DNA of 64,000 nucleotides, taken from the NCBI GenBank assembly GCA_025093555.1, contig JAIWNF010000017.1:186001-250000 (forward strand), given 5' to 3'. The first letter of the stretch is position 1; every line of letters begins with the position of its first letter. The notes below the pieces were generated by a model. It worked only from the letters and a program-made list of their open reading frames with translations. It did not search any database and was not told the origin of the DNA. Made by a program: the position numbers and the translations under genes. Shown one piece after another: positions 45,358 to 58,500 of this stretch. This DNA is from Circinella umbellata (taxonomy: Eukaryota > Mucoromycota > Mucoromycetes > Mucorales > Lichtheimiaceae).

Positions 45358-47473
45358 ATGGTAATTTATTTTTTTTATTTTAATCTACTGCAACGCGTCA
45401 TTCCTTTTTGTTAATCAAACTATTTCTAATCTAAATAATAATTCATGGAAAATAATAATAATATTATTTATACTAATAATACTAATAAAATAATAATAAT
45501 AATAATGTTAATTATAATATTATTATTGTAGGATCCATTACCAGCTGAAGAACGTTCAACACCACCACCACCCGAACAAACATCGGGTGATAATAACAAT
45601 CGTTCGCGTTCTCGTACACCAATGTCACGTTCTCGCTCTCGTTCACCTTCACGTTCTCGCTCTCGCTCTCGTTCAGTGAGCAGAAGTCCATCGCCTGCAC
45701 GTGGTGATCGTCGTAGTCGTTCTCGTTCGCGTTCACGAACACCAATGTCACGTTCTCGCTCTCGTAGTCGATCATCGTCACGCTCTTATGGTCGTCGTCG
45801 TGCTCGATCACCCTCTTATTCTAGATCTAGAAGTCGTGATCGTAGAAGAAGATATAGAAGAAGGTAAGCTATTAAAAAAAAGAAATAATATATTTTCTTT
45901 GTTCTTTTATAATATATTTTTATTGTTCTTTATATTTCTTAATATCCCAATCCTCTCAATCCACCTACCTACCCCCCCTATTTTTTCCCTTCTCCTACTC
46001 TCTCTCTCTCTCTTTTTCTCTCTTGCTTGCAGTGGCGATGTGTTTGTTTATTACTTTATTATTATTACTTTTTTTTTTTTTTTTTTTGGTCATTCTCTAT
46101 TTTTATATTTTCATGTTGACTTAAAAAAATGAGCTTTTTTTATAAAGCGTTTAAACAAGAAAAAAAAGTGAGAAGAAAAAGGAAGGCCATTTTTTTATAA
46201 AGAAAAAGAAAGAAAAAAAAAAGAAAAAAAAAAGAGAGAGAAATTACAATATTTTTTTCATACAAGCAAGAAGAATTTTCTGCAAGCTATCATCATCATC
46301 AAACACGCGTCTTTCATTTTTCTTTTCTTATTATCCTTTTGCTTTGCTTTCTTTTTTTTTCTTTTTTTACAAGTACCCTTCCTCTTTTTATTTATAACAA
46401 GAACAAAAAAACCCTTTTCAAGAAATGTTTTTTTTTCAAGAAGTCAAATAATTGTTTCTTTTCATTTTTGCTGATCAAAACTTAACAATACAGCCCTTCG
46501 CCACGTCGTCGCAGTCGATATAGTCGTTCTCCACCTCGTCGTAGTCGTTTCTCTTCTCGTTCACTTGAAAGACGTAAAAGGTAATATATTATTATTATTT
46601 AATATTTAATATAAAATGAATAGTTAACTGATAAATGGTATTTTTTTTAGTCGAAAGGAAAAGGAATTCCATGGCACCAGGGTAAAATATAATTTTTTAT
46701 TTTCTTTTATAAAAGAAAAGAGATTATGAAAGAAAATAACCCATTTCGCTTCTTATTAACTTTTATATTTCTCTTCTTTAATAATAATAATAATAATAGG
46801 ATAAACCTGAACAATCTAAGATTATTGGTGTATTTGGTTTGAATTTGAGAACGCGTGAACCAGATCTTGAAGAAATCTTTTCTCAATACGGTCAATTGGA
46901 ACGAGTTACAGTTGTTTACGATCATCGTGTAAGTTTTACTCTTATTTTATTCATTTTGTTATGCATATATTATGTTTTGTAAACTTAATGTTTTTAATCT
47001 ATTTTCAGCATAAACGTTCCCGTGGTTTCGGTTTCGTCTATTATACTAACCAAGAAGATGCTACTCGTGCAAGAGAAGCTACCAACGGCATGGTAAGTTA
47101 TTTGGATAGAGAGATAATTTATTAAATAGAGGTCAATATATAAAAAAATTAAATACTAAAATGTAGAGGTAATTAATTATAGGAAATTGACAATCGTCCT
47201 GTTCGTGTTGATTACTCTGTAACTCATCGTCCTCATACACCTACACCTGGAGAATATATGGGAGACAAACGTCCTGGTGGAGATGCCGGTGGCGGTGGTG
47301 GTGCTGGAGGAGGCGGTGGCGGCGGCGGAGGCGGTCGAAGCGGTGGTAACCGTGGTGGTTATTATCGTGACCGTCAAAGATATCGTCGTCGTAGTCGATC
47401 TCGTTCTCCTTATTATCGTAGAAGACGAGGCTCCTACAGATCGAGAAGCCGTAGCCGTTCTTGGTCTCGTTAA
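45358..47473 (+). CDS. Transformer-2-like SR splicing regulator (seven exons)
   Basis: Exons 45358-45360 (just the ATG), 45532-45863, 46494-46580, 46651-46681, 46800-46928, 47009-47092, 47183-47473; all GT-AG, phases consistent, 318 residues. N-terminal RS domain (dense [19 protein letters not shown]) to about residue 150, then one RRM (about 152-235) with RNP2 IIGVFGL and RNP1 RGFGFVYY. It is followed by [12 protein letters not shown], the linker characteristic of Tra2 proteins, a glycine tract and a second short RS tail (SRSRSWSR). The RS1-RRM-RS2 layout and the linker point to Tra2 rather than another SR protein. It would act in the nucleus, binding purine-rich exonic enhancers. The intron between 45863 and 46494 is 630 nt, far longer than its others. 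Confidence 0.92.
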
Positions 47474-47933
47474 TTCATTTTGAGTTAACTAAGGAATTTT
47501 CCTTTTTTGAACTACAATGACAATTACGAAAAAAAATACTCACAACAATAACAACAACATAAATACAACATTACTCTTTGGTTTTTCACCTCATTATCGC
47601 TCTCTATCTCTCTCTCTCTCCCTCTCTCTCTTTTTTTTTTTTACAACTCGTAACAACAATAACAACAAACTTATATTTCTATTTTTTTCTCTTTTTACTT
47701 TTCTTTTCTTTACATGGAAATCATCAACAGAAAAAAAAACAAAAATAATAAAATTATTCAACAATATCATTATTGCACATACAAAAAAAAAACGATGCAC
47801 AGTAGTGTATAAGGATCACAAGGAGTATTTATAACAACGATAAAATGTTGCATAGTAACAGTGAGAGTGTATATTTATAATAATAAGGGATTTACTATTA
47901 TGGTGATTGAATAGAATTGAACAAAAAAAAATT
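47474..47933. other. Convergent 3' flanks of the Tra2-like and F-box genes
   Basis: CT-repeat (47600-47630) and A/T-rich DNA; no gene. Confidence 0.6.
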
Positions 47934-50333
47934 TCATTTTATTTTTTGTTTTATATAGCGTAAACATCCTTTAGTAATATGAGTACATCTTCTTACTTTC
48001 AAGTTTGATAATAGATGAGGATTCGGATTATCTACCAACCCTTTGATTCCTTTATCAGTTATAGAAGCCAGCCGATCTAGTTCAATGGTCCTAATACTCT
48101 TTATATCCTTTAATGCAATAATCACATCATCGGAAACCGCTTTTATCCTATCTAGTTTGATAGTTGATAAATGTTGTCGTCCCTCGCCATTTTGTTCAGC
48201 AAATGATTTGATTAAATTTAATAAACCTTGAATAGTAACATGTAGTAAACCTTCGAGTGTAATCGTACGTAATGTCTTGATATCTGCTAATATAATCAAT
48301 ATAGGATCTACAACATCCCAATATCTTAGTTTGATACTTTCTAATGAAACAAATTCCATTTTTGATATTTCTCCATATTTCTCAAATAATCGAATGAGAC
48401 TTGCTAGATGATTATTTTCGGCATCATTGTTTGTTGTCATTGGAGTTATTCTTATTCTTTCTGATCTGACGTCGACAGTACCATCAATGTCATTCTCGTC
48501 TGCACGACCAGTATGATAATTATTATAAGAATTGATGCTGTTTTGATGAACATGAGAAATGGATAGTTCGCAAAGTGGAGGTATTTCCATTAAAATTTGA
48601 GTGAGCGCTTCAAGATTATGAACATTTGTCACATGTAAATGTCTTAGCACAGTCGAGTAGCGAATGGATCGTAACAGAAATGATTGAATAGATGGAAATA
48701 GCCAGAATGCAATATGAGTGGCACGCGTCAATTGGAAATCAGGGTAATTTGTGGTGAGTTGATGTATTTTATCTTGTGGCAAATCTGAAAGAGTCGCATA
48801 AATAACTTCAAGAGTTTCTCTGTTATTGTAAATCAATGGGAAAATGGATAAGGTGGGGATACATGATCCACCATCGTTACCATATAGCATACGCAGTCCT
48901 TTTTTTTTCCTGTAGGGTTTTGGACATCATGATGTGTTATTCCATTAGTATTGCTGTTTTTGTCGATGTAGTAGCTGTAGAGTTCATTACCATTTATTTT
49001 CTCCCTATTCTCTTTCTTTTCATTCAATTCAGGAACTGCAAAACTAGGATTATAACCCAAAATTTCGAGATTGAGAGCATAGTTATTGATAGTTTTTAGA
49101 ACAGATGTAGTACATCCAAGCATTATCAACCGTCGTATGCATTGACATTTTTGTAGCAAGGTCCTAATATCTCGTCCAGTAATAAAAGCTGATTCCAATT
49201 CCAAATTGATGAGTGCATTTTGTTGTTCAGCGTGAGTAAAATCACCTACTACATCTCGTAAATCTGTTCCATTTGAAAATCGAATATGTGTCAGGTTCTT
49301 GCATAATTGTATAATGCTTGCTAATGTGATTGATTCCTTGTTGATACCAATATTCAAATTAAGATAAGTTAACGATACATTCATTCGTGAAAAGGCCGTC
49401 AATACAGTATTATTTACTGACAAAGGATGCAAATTACGTGTGCTATTGGCTATATATATTTTTTATGGTCAATTTATACGGAGTCTAAGTAGTAGCAGTA
49501 ATAAGATTTGATGTACCTGTTATTTGAAGTTGTTGAATTTTACTGAAATGGCCTTGAGTAATTAGTTCAAAACACCTTAAAAGAGTTTGTTCATCTGTAT
49601 TACCAAAAGTTAATTTTTTGACAAAACGTCCAATCAAAGGTATAATATTAAGTAACCAAGGACAACCATCCATACTATGCTTATGAAAGGATAGTTTCTT
49701 CCATCCACTTGCAGATTCCAAAATAGTCCTTCGCCAGAATCGAGATACAGTTAAACATGTCAATCTTCTTCTCTGAGATAATTGTGAGATAATGATATCA
49801 TTGATTTCATTTGGAAAGATGGATAAAAAATCAATAGATATTGTATTCATCATGGTTGCTTCATTCCTTTTGGCGACCAAAAGTTGTCGTATTTCTTCTT
49901 GTTTTTCCTTTTCTCGTTGGTTTTTTCCATCGCTGGCTTCTGTTGTTGCCATTGTTATTTTTTTTATTCCTTTTGAATAAGCCTTGATGGCACGCCTATA
50001 ACGCCCAGATATTGAAAGAATATTTCCTTTTTTCAAATACCCAACAGCAGAATTAGGCGCACACTGTATCATTTTCTTGACATCAGCATAAGCAGCATCG
50101 TAATGTCCTAGCATGGCATGTGCTTGAGATCGTATATCGAGAAAAACAAACAAGTGAGATTCAAAAAAGTTATTTATGATAGCAATGGTATCGTCACTGG
50201 CTTGTTGAAGTTGGGAATTTTGAATGGCGTTGTCATCAAGTGTTTTTCGATGGGCTTCTAAATCAATGCACTGTTTGGAAAAAAAAAAGTGTGAAGACCA
50301 AATGTTATTGTTGTTGCTACTGTCGTCTTCCAT
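47934..50333 (-). CDS. TPR-F-box-LRR-like protein (one apparent frameshift)
   Basis: Exons 49517-50333 and 47934-49449, 67-nt intron (ACAG/GTACAT ... ATAG/CCAAT). The ATG at 50333 (MEDDSSNNNN) is preferred over open frame upstream. Residues about 60-130 look like TPR repeats (LFVFLDIRSQAHAMLGHYDA, VGYLKKGNILSISGRYRRAI). An F-box follows (about 167-210: ISIDFLSIFPNEINDIIISQ, RRRLTCLTVSRFWRR), then a long leucine-rich region (LTYLNLNIG, LEVIYATLSDLP, IRTIELDRLASITDKGIKGL). F-box proteins supply substrates to SCF ubiquitin ligases. At the A9 tract 48900-48908 the frame shifts by one base; allowing for it gives about 777 residues. Whether gene or pseudogene depends on that tract. Confidence 0.75.
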
Positions 50334-50713
50334 ATTGTTATCGTATTTTGAAATAGCAATAGCAGTAATAGTAATAAAAAGTGCTCCGCGAAGACGTGTT
50401 TTGTATATAACTGTTACGACTGCGGTTGGCAATAGTTTTACTGAATTGTGTTGTTACACAAAATAAAACATCATTTTGGAAATGGAACAATTATCGTATG
50501 CTCATATCTATATTTTATCTACAATTCTTACATGTCAAATATTACAATTTGAGACCCGATCATAACGGTATAATACGTATATAATAAAAAGAATAAAATT
50601 AACGTAAGTCAATAAAAGCACAGCTATTACTAGTTACTATTGACTCCAATCAATAATTGCGTATACTAACTCGGTATTATGGGAGAAAGAAAAAAAAGAG
50701 ATTCATTTTTATT

Positions 50714-52842
50714 TTAGTGAGCAGATATGATGGCAGCTATTGGGATGTTCTGTTTTACATAGAACATACACCCAGAGGTAATCGATGGACAATTATATAG
50801 AGAAAATTCTATTAATCTAGGGCTACTCTTATTTGCTTTTTTCTTGTTCACTAATATTTTTATGCCTTGATCTGTTACTTGCTGTAAATTCTCCAATTTA
50901 ATACAAGTCAAATTGTCCATATCACCAAAAAGTGATAATATATCATCTGTTACCGACCTCATTTCTGCAAGTCTTATAGAAGTGAGTTGGTTATTAAGAT
51001 GAATGAAAAGTGTCATGAGCCCATGTGTTGAAACATTTATTAGTTCTTGAAAAGTGATCCTTTTGAGGGTCTTGATGTTTGACAGTGTAGCAAGTTCTCG
51101 ATCCGTGACACAATTACAACCTCTCAAAACAAGAGATTTAAATGAACGTGAAGATGACGATGCTGTGGTAGCCTTGGGGGAAGATAAGGAAAGACGTGCA
51201 TATTTTTTGAATAAGATATTTAAATATAATTCTGAGGGTGCTGATTGTACTTCTGTCGTTCTAGTAGAAGAACACTTGGGATTCTTTATGGAAAGACGTT
51301 TTAGTGGTGGCATTTCCAGAAGTGCAGTTATCACTACATTTATATCTTGTGCATTTACAGCATGTAAAAAGGATAATTTAGTCGAATTGTACACTGCGTG
51401 CAACAAAAATTCTTGTATTCCTTTATATGGCCAAAAAACCAATCTTGTCACGTTATGTAATTGAAAGTCTGGATATTTTGCATGGAATTGTTCAAGTTCT
51501 GTTTCCGTTATTGATGAGATACATGCCATGATATAATTTAATGACTTTCTATTCTTATATAAAAGAGGTATAATATTCCGTGCAGGAATTGGTTTGTTGC
51601 TGTTATTTGCTATGTGCAAAATTCGTAAATTTCCCACCATTTTTTGTTTTTTTGTTTTCTTGTTGTGATGATGCTGTTGAGAACGACGACGATGATTATG
51701 GGATATTGTTTCTTTTTGATGTTGATTCTTTTTTGCTGGTAATGGTGGAACCGGAAAAGAGTCGTCAGAACGCTCATACCCTAATATTTCTAGGTTTGGT
51801 GTTGCGTGGCCGACAATAGTATTCAAGACAGAAGGATCACATTCATTCATTACAAGTCGTCGCAACGCTAAGCAGTATTTTAATATAGAATCAATGTCTG
51901 ATCCTGTGATGGATGGGGCTCTTATTTGTAAATTCTGTAGTGAATAATGTTGTTGGTTTAATTTTTTTGAATGACTGTCGCTATTCTCGTTCCCAGTTTG
52001 TTGTGTTGATAATGAAGTGGTTGTTGAATAGATGAGATTACTTAGATTGCTGCATGATGCCAAAATTTCTGCTATTAAAACTGGATTCTTGGTATTACCA
52101 ACATCAATGGTAAAACTCGTTAGCGTATTTTCTATTTTTCTCAAAGAAGTTGTTATCGGTGCAATATAGTGCTCCATATCTTGAAGTCCAAGCACTTTAT
52201 GTTTTGTTTATTTGTATTATTAAAGTATGTTAATAAATGAATTATTGTTTTTTGATTGTACTATTATTTGTATACTAAACAACTGGTATTTTCGAAATTT
52301 TATAAATAATATTTACTTGTAATTTTTAAAGACTGAATGCGATTGAAATGACCATTTTTGATATTCTTCAAGCACTTAAAACGAACTTTTTCAGAGGTTG
52401 TGTTGATAATCATATGCTTTACATGAACGCCGATATAAGAAATTACACATGCAAGTTGTTTATCTTGTTTGTTGTCTTGAATTATAATATTACGCCACAC
52501 ATCTGCACAAGCTAACAAAATTTGTGCACGCCATGATTTTGAAACTTGTATGCAAATAATCAGAACTTCTTGTGATAGTAACAAAAATATTAAATCGATG
52601 ATTTCAATAGGTAACACATGTATCGGGTCTACTCGTCGTTTAAATAATAGTTCAAGTTCGTCTTGTGTTTTTTTTTGTTTCTGTGTCTCGTTTTCCTTAC
52701 TTTGACACGCCTCAACTAATTGCTGCTGTTGTTGATGGTTGTTATGCTTCCTCTTATGAACGATAGCACTATTGATCTTTTCTGGAAACGAAGCTAATGA
52801 TTCGATTAAGTCTGAAAATGATTGTAGCTTAAGTTTGCCCAT
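50714..52842 (-). CDS. F-box/LRR-like protein (two exons)
   Basis: Exons 52317-52842 and 50714-52194, with a 122-nt intron (ACAA/GTAAAT ... TAAAG/TGCTT), phases consistent, 668 residues. Start chosen at the ATG 52842 (MGKLKLQSFSDL); upstream codons lack an ATG. An F-box lies at about residues 85-125 (IHVLPIEIIDLIFLLLSQEV, CIQVSKSWRAQIL). The C-terminal 500 residues are leucine-rich-repeat-like (LKRITFQELINVSTHGLMTL, LTSIRLAEMRSVTDDILSLF, IEFSLYNCPSITSGC). It differs from its downstream neighbour in having no evident TPR but a glutamine-rich linker. It is the next gene in tandem on the same strand and clearly paralogous in the LRR part (shared pattern VTD..L..L.). Confidence 0.85.
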
Positions 52843-55444
52843 GAATATATTTGAGACAAGCTGTAATATTGTTGGTAACAAAATAAAACACCCAAAGTTT
52901 CAACGTGGGAGAAAAGAAAGATAAAAAGAAAAAATAAAGCATCATCAGATATAATGAGAAAGCGGTAGTACAAATAAAATCATGTGGCCTGACCATTATT
53001 TTATCTTTAAATCTTTTAATTACTGAGAAAGGTTTAACTTTGTTTAATATAAATAAGGTACCTATAAGACGATCTATAAAATGGGTAGTGTTTTAATATC
53101 ACTATTTATCATTTGTATTTTGTTTATAAACTATTTTACTAAAAATAGAAAAGATAGTAACGATAGAAAAGCCTGTCCTAATACAAAGGATTGATTTATT
53201 AACTAGTTATATAGTAAAGATAAGAGCATTTTTACTGTACACCCATACATATCAGACTATTTTTATGAAGCAGCTAGAAGAGAGTATGCCATATACATTG
53301 ATTTAGTTAGAAAGACACCGCTGCTCACCAAAATAAACTACCTGTCACCATTGTTGCAGTAGTATTATGTTTATAAAATTCTATTTTGGAGTATAGACTG
53401 TTGCTGCTGGACAGTACTATAATAAATTTTAATGTTATGAGAATATATATTCTTTAAAGCAATAATTATATTTAATGTGCTATATGCGATAAATCAATGT
53501 AATATTTATATTTTATCTTATGATGGAATGTGCATTGTGTTGTTCATTCATAATTTTTCATAAAATAAACAGCATTGATCTTTTATCTGCGCCTCTCTAG
53601 CTTATTTTTTTTTCTTGTCTATAACCTCCAGTAGCATTGTAGTGTATTATAGAGATGCTTCAGAATTATATATTTTATGTACAGCAGTAAATAGCTTAGA
53701 AGAAGCTGCTTAAGTATTACTTTTAGTAAGAAATAAATAGTAAAAATTAATCCCTGGAATAATTGAGCAGCAGTATTTAAATTCGTAAGCTTTTCCATGA
53801 TACTATGCTGATATATTCAATATTATGCGGTGTATACGTATAAATCTTACGTATATAAATGGAAGTAGCGGGGCTTATCATTATTGTTCCCATGTTTTTA
53901 TATCATATATTCCAGTTTTAAGTTTTCCCGCGAGGGGGGGGGAGCAAGGTGTGATGTTGCCTGATAATCATTACGAAAAGCAAGTTAGGAACAGGTAAAA
54001 GCTAAAAAAAAAAGAAAAAGGCTTTTAAGACAAGAGTTAAAACAGTTTAAAATATACATATAAAGTTTATATTTCTCTTAAAAGGGTAATGTGTGTTTGA
54101 CTGGTTCTCATGTAATGTGAAGCTTCCTTAGTTCTGACTTATATGTCCAATAATAGAAAATTTTAGACGCCAAATCGATAAAAAAGACAAACATAAACAA
54201 ATTTGTAAAGCAAGTTGAAGTTGTCTAATATAATTAAGATTATAACTAAGAAAAAGAAAAATTAATGCTATAAATGATAGTATTGAAACCACTTCACTTT
54301 CTTGATTTATACATGTCTCTTTTTATTAGTATTGTCAATGTTTATTGTCAGTTCAGCGCAAGTTCCATATGAGCAAGGAGTAGCTGTACAACGTCAGTAC
54401 AGGCACATGACTCTGCATAGATATAATTTCTTTTTATTTGAAATGCTGAGTGAGAATGACATAATTATAGAAATAGATTATAATAATTAGTGCATTTTTT
54501 TTTGTCAAAGTGTGTTTCTACAACTGTAAATCAAGAATATATAGTTAAGAGAAGCAATTCACATAATAATTTGTGAAGCTACATATAATCTTTTGATTAG
54601 CTTAAAAATTAACATTTGAGGGTGTATAGTCTTCCAAATGTATGTGGATAAAGTATTGCGTAATAGCATAACTAGTTATAGCTAACACTTTAAATTTTAT
54701 ATTATTTAGATAAAAGTACTGTATTTATAAAACAATCGAATAAATTAGAAAGTAGTATCAAATGATTATTAATTGATTCACGGCAACCGGAAACGGAGAC
54801 GGACATAATGTACATATTGTAATTGATTTGATGGGTTAACTTATGTTAATCGTGGTCAACAGGTTGCACAAAAATTCAGAAGAGGCGCACGAGTTTATGT
54901 TTGTTTGACTCTTTTTTTCTTGATATCGATGTGGAACATCGACATAATTTATTTGAAGTGATTAGTAATCTAAGAGATATAAACTACATTTGTTTGCTTT
55001 TATAATAATGATTTAGATTAATATAGAAACGTGCAACGCTTCTAATCTATGAAAAAAAATTGCTTACTCAACAATAAAAAAAACATGCGTTTTGCTACTA
55101 ATAATTTAACTACTTTTTATAATGATATGCTTTAATAATAGTTGGTATCAATAATAATAAGGTTGTATATGTACCTGGATCAATCATATAAATATCATGG
55201 AAAAGTGTTTCGTAATAGCATTCTAAATAGGGTAGGGCTCCAGAGGATGGTGAAGGAACCTCACTCTTACGAATTAAGTGTAATTTTACCACATCAGGAA
55301 TAAACCTACGCTGTGATATATTTGTCAGCCATTCTAAGGCCAGTGTAACTCAAGTAGTAGAGGAACAGACTTTTTTCTTTTTTGATTTCTAATACATAAA
55401 TTTGTACACTGGTGGTGTATACCGCGACATATTTAGTCTAAACA
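52843..55444. other. Long AT-rich intergenic region
   Basis: No complete gene. A 62-codon frame at 54302-54490 without ATG has a hydrophobic start. At 55120-55320 on the minus strand an exon-like fragment reads FIPDVVKLHLIRKSEVPSP and YETLFHDIYMIDPGTY, preceded by a CAG acceptor; it may be a relic of a gene I cannot name. Confidence 0.4.
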
Positions 55445-55452
55445 ATATAAAA
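55445..55452 (+). promoter_or_regulatory. Candidate TATA box of the ABC transporter gene
   Basis: TATAAAAA about 105 bp upstream of the ATG at 55554, in an AT-rich context where such a match is also likely by chance. Confidence 0.3.
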
Positions 55453-55553
55453 AGGAGCTTGTAAAAACATTTCTACTTTTTTTTTATCTTGTTACTGTGC
55501 TATTTTTTATCTGTATTACGTATTTTCAATACTTCATATTTACATAGTACGTT

Positions 55554-58500
55554 ATGGCAGATCATCAACGTAACAGTACCAATGATGATGGTCCTAATAG
55601 ACAAAGCAGGCCACCATCAGATACCACCATAAATCAAAATTTATATGGGCACGGTGAAGTATATGGCGAAGTCAATGCGAACACTGTTGACGTTGAAGGT
55701 ATATAAACATATTACTTAATAACAATTGATACCCTCAATTTCCATTATTAGAATAATGAATAAACACCATATTATTGTTTCATGATAATAGCTGCTATGC
55801 AAGAGTACCATGAAATGAAACGTGAACTTTCGCGAATTAGTCGAATTTCAAGTGTCAACCAGCAACACCTTGAAAAAGCTGGAGAAGAGGGCCGAGTAGC
55901 TGAAGAAGAATTTGATCTGGATCAGTTTTTAAAAGGACTGTCCTATGAAGATAAACAAGCTGGTAAAAAGCCAAAGCATCTTGGCTTAGTTTGGAAAGAC
56001 TTAGAAGTAGAGGTAAAAAAAAACAGCTTAATTAATTATAAAGTGTCATGTGTTAATATATTGAATTTTTTCTAGGGCGTTGGCGCAGATGCAAATACAA
56101 TTTCAAACGTCTTTACAGGATTGTTAGATTTCGTACAGCCATGGAAATTTCTTAAATTTGGATCTGGCAATGTTCCCAGCAAAAAAATCTTACATCCCCA
56201 ATCTGCTTTTGTGAGAGAAGGTGAAATGCTTTTGGTTCTTGGTCGTCCAGGAGCGGGTACTACTACATTACTTAAAGTATTAGCTAATATGCGTGCTGGA
56301 TATACCAAAGTTGATGGCGATGTTAGTTATGGCGGAATTGATCCCGTAACATTTGCCAAACATTATCGTGGTCAAGTAATTTATAACGAAGAAGAAGATC
56401 AGCATCATCCAACGTAAATATATATATATAATTACATATCATAGCTACTCCAATATCAATATAAAAAAAGTAATAATATAGAAATATATATAATAACATT
56501 ATAGATTAACTACCAAGGAAACTCTTCAATTTGCTCTACGAACAAAAACTCCTGGAAATCGTCTTCCTGATGAAACCAAAAAAGTATTTGTAGACAAGCT
56601 TATATACATGCTTGGTAAAATGCTCGGTCTTTCCAAGAAGATGGATACATTGGTTGGTAATGCTGATGTACGTGGACTTTCTGGAGGTGAACGTAAACGT
56701 CTTTCTATCGCGGAAGCGATGACTACTCAAAGTTCTATCAACTTATGGGATGGTGCAACACGAGGTCTTGATGCTGTTTCTGCTCTTGATTATGTCCGTT
56801 CACTTCGTGTTATGACCAATGTGCTTCGCAAGACAACTGTTTCCACTTTATATCAAGCTTCCAATAACATGTTTGCACTATACGACAAAGTATTACTTCT
56901 TGACAATGGCTATTGTATTTATTTTGGTCCCATCGAGCAAGTCAAATCTTACTTTGAAAATCTTGGTTACCACGCCTCTCCACGAAAATCTATACCTGAT
57001 TTTTTGACTGGTATTTCCAATCCACTAGAGCGTGAGGTAAAACCCGGCTATACCATACCTGACTCTGCTGCTAAACTCCATCAACGTTATTTGGAATCAG
57101 ACATTCATAAACATATGATGAAAGAACTCGAAACATACAAAGACCAATTTCATGACGAGAAGCCAGCAGATCTGTTCAAGGCTGCGGTATATGAGGAACA
57201 TGAAAAACTTGCACCCAAAAAGGATCCATACACAGTCTCGTTTTATCAACAAGTCAAGGCGCTGACCATTCGAAATGCTCAACTTTTAGCAAGAAGTCAC
57301 TCATCTCTTTTATCTCGTTATGGAACAGTCTTGATCCTTGCATTCTTGATTGGTTCTTGCTTTTATAAGGTACCTTTGACATCTGGTGGAGCTGTATCTA
57401 GAGCTGGTGCAGTATGCTTTAGCGTAATTTGTAATGGGTTCCTTTCACACAGTGAGTTAGTCAATATCATGGTTGGCAGACCTATTCTTGAAAAGCACAA
57501 GCATTATGCCATGTACAGACCATCTGCTTATTACATTTCACAGGTTGCTATGGATATTCCATTGACTGTTGCTCAAGGTTTGTTATAGTCTATATATAAA
57601 TAAGAAATTGATACCATATGGTAATGTTACTAAAGAACAAAAATGTTATTTTATTTTGATAATAGTACTATTATGGCAAATAATTACATATTTTTTAATG
57701 GGCCTCTACTCAGATGCTGGTCGATTCTTTACATATTTTCTCGCACTTCTTACCATGTGTCTTTCAATGAGCGGATTTTTCCGCTTTTTTGGTCTACTCA
57801 CAAATAATTTTATGAAGGCTAATCTCATTGCCTGTGTCATGTTTATCTATGCTTTCTTGTATATGGGGTACTTTATTTACTATTCTGCAATGCACCGATG
57901 GTTCTTTTGGTATGTCAATCAAATTACAAGAAATTATATATAAAAAAACATTTTTTTAGAGTGTATATAGTTATATTCATCTATTATAATCATTATTACT
58001 TTAATTTACAGGATCCATTGGATTTACCCCCTGGCCTATGGATTCAAAGCACTTCTTATTAATGAAATGCATGGACAAGTTTATCCGTGCGACGAACCTG
58101 GTAGCACCGTCCCATATGGGCCTGGGTATGACGACTGGGCACATAAGGTCTGTTCCATGAGTGGTGGAAAACCAGGTCAAAGCTTTGTACTTGGCGATGA
58201 TTATATGCGTGATCTTCTTGGTATTGAGCCTAATTGGCTTTGGTCTGTCAACATTGTCATGTTAATTGTCTGGTTCTTATTTTTTACTGGCATCAACATC
58301 CTTTTGATTGAAAAATATGAACTTGGTGGCGGTGGATCATTGACAAAACTATACCTTCCTGGTAAAGCACCTAAGCCTCGTACGCCTGAAGAAGAGAAAG
58401 TACGACTTGAGCGTCAATTACAAGTTACTGAAAAAATGGATCAAGTTTCTGCTGGTACAACGTTTTCATGGCAGCATATTAATTATACAGTGCCTGTCAA

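Noticed and set aside
54302..54490. Possible small secreted protein with hydrophobic start
   Set aside because: Begins at TTG with no ATG and no upstream exon found; hydrophobic AT-rich frames are common here.
55110..55320. Exon-like minus-strand fragment (FIPDVVKLHLIRKSEVPSP)
   Set aside because: Probably a relic of a real gene, but a single block with no neighbour exons or family is not enough for a gene call.
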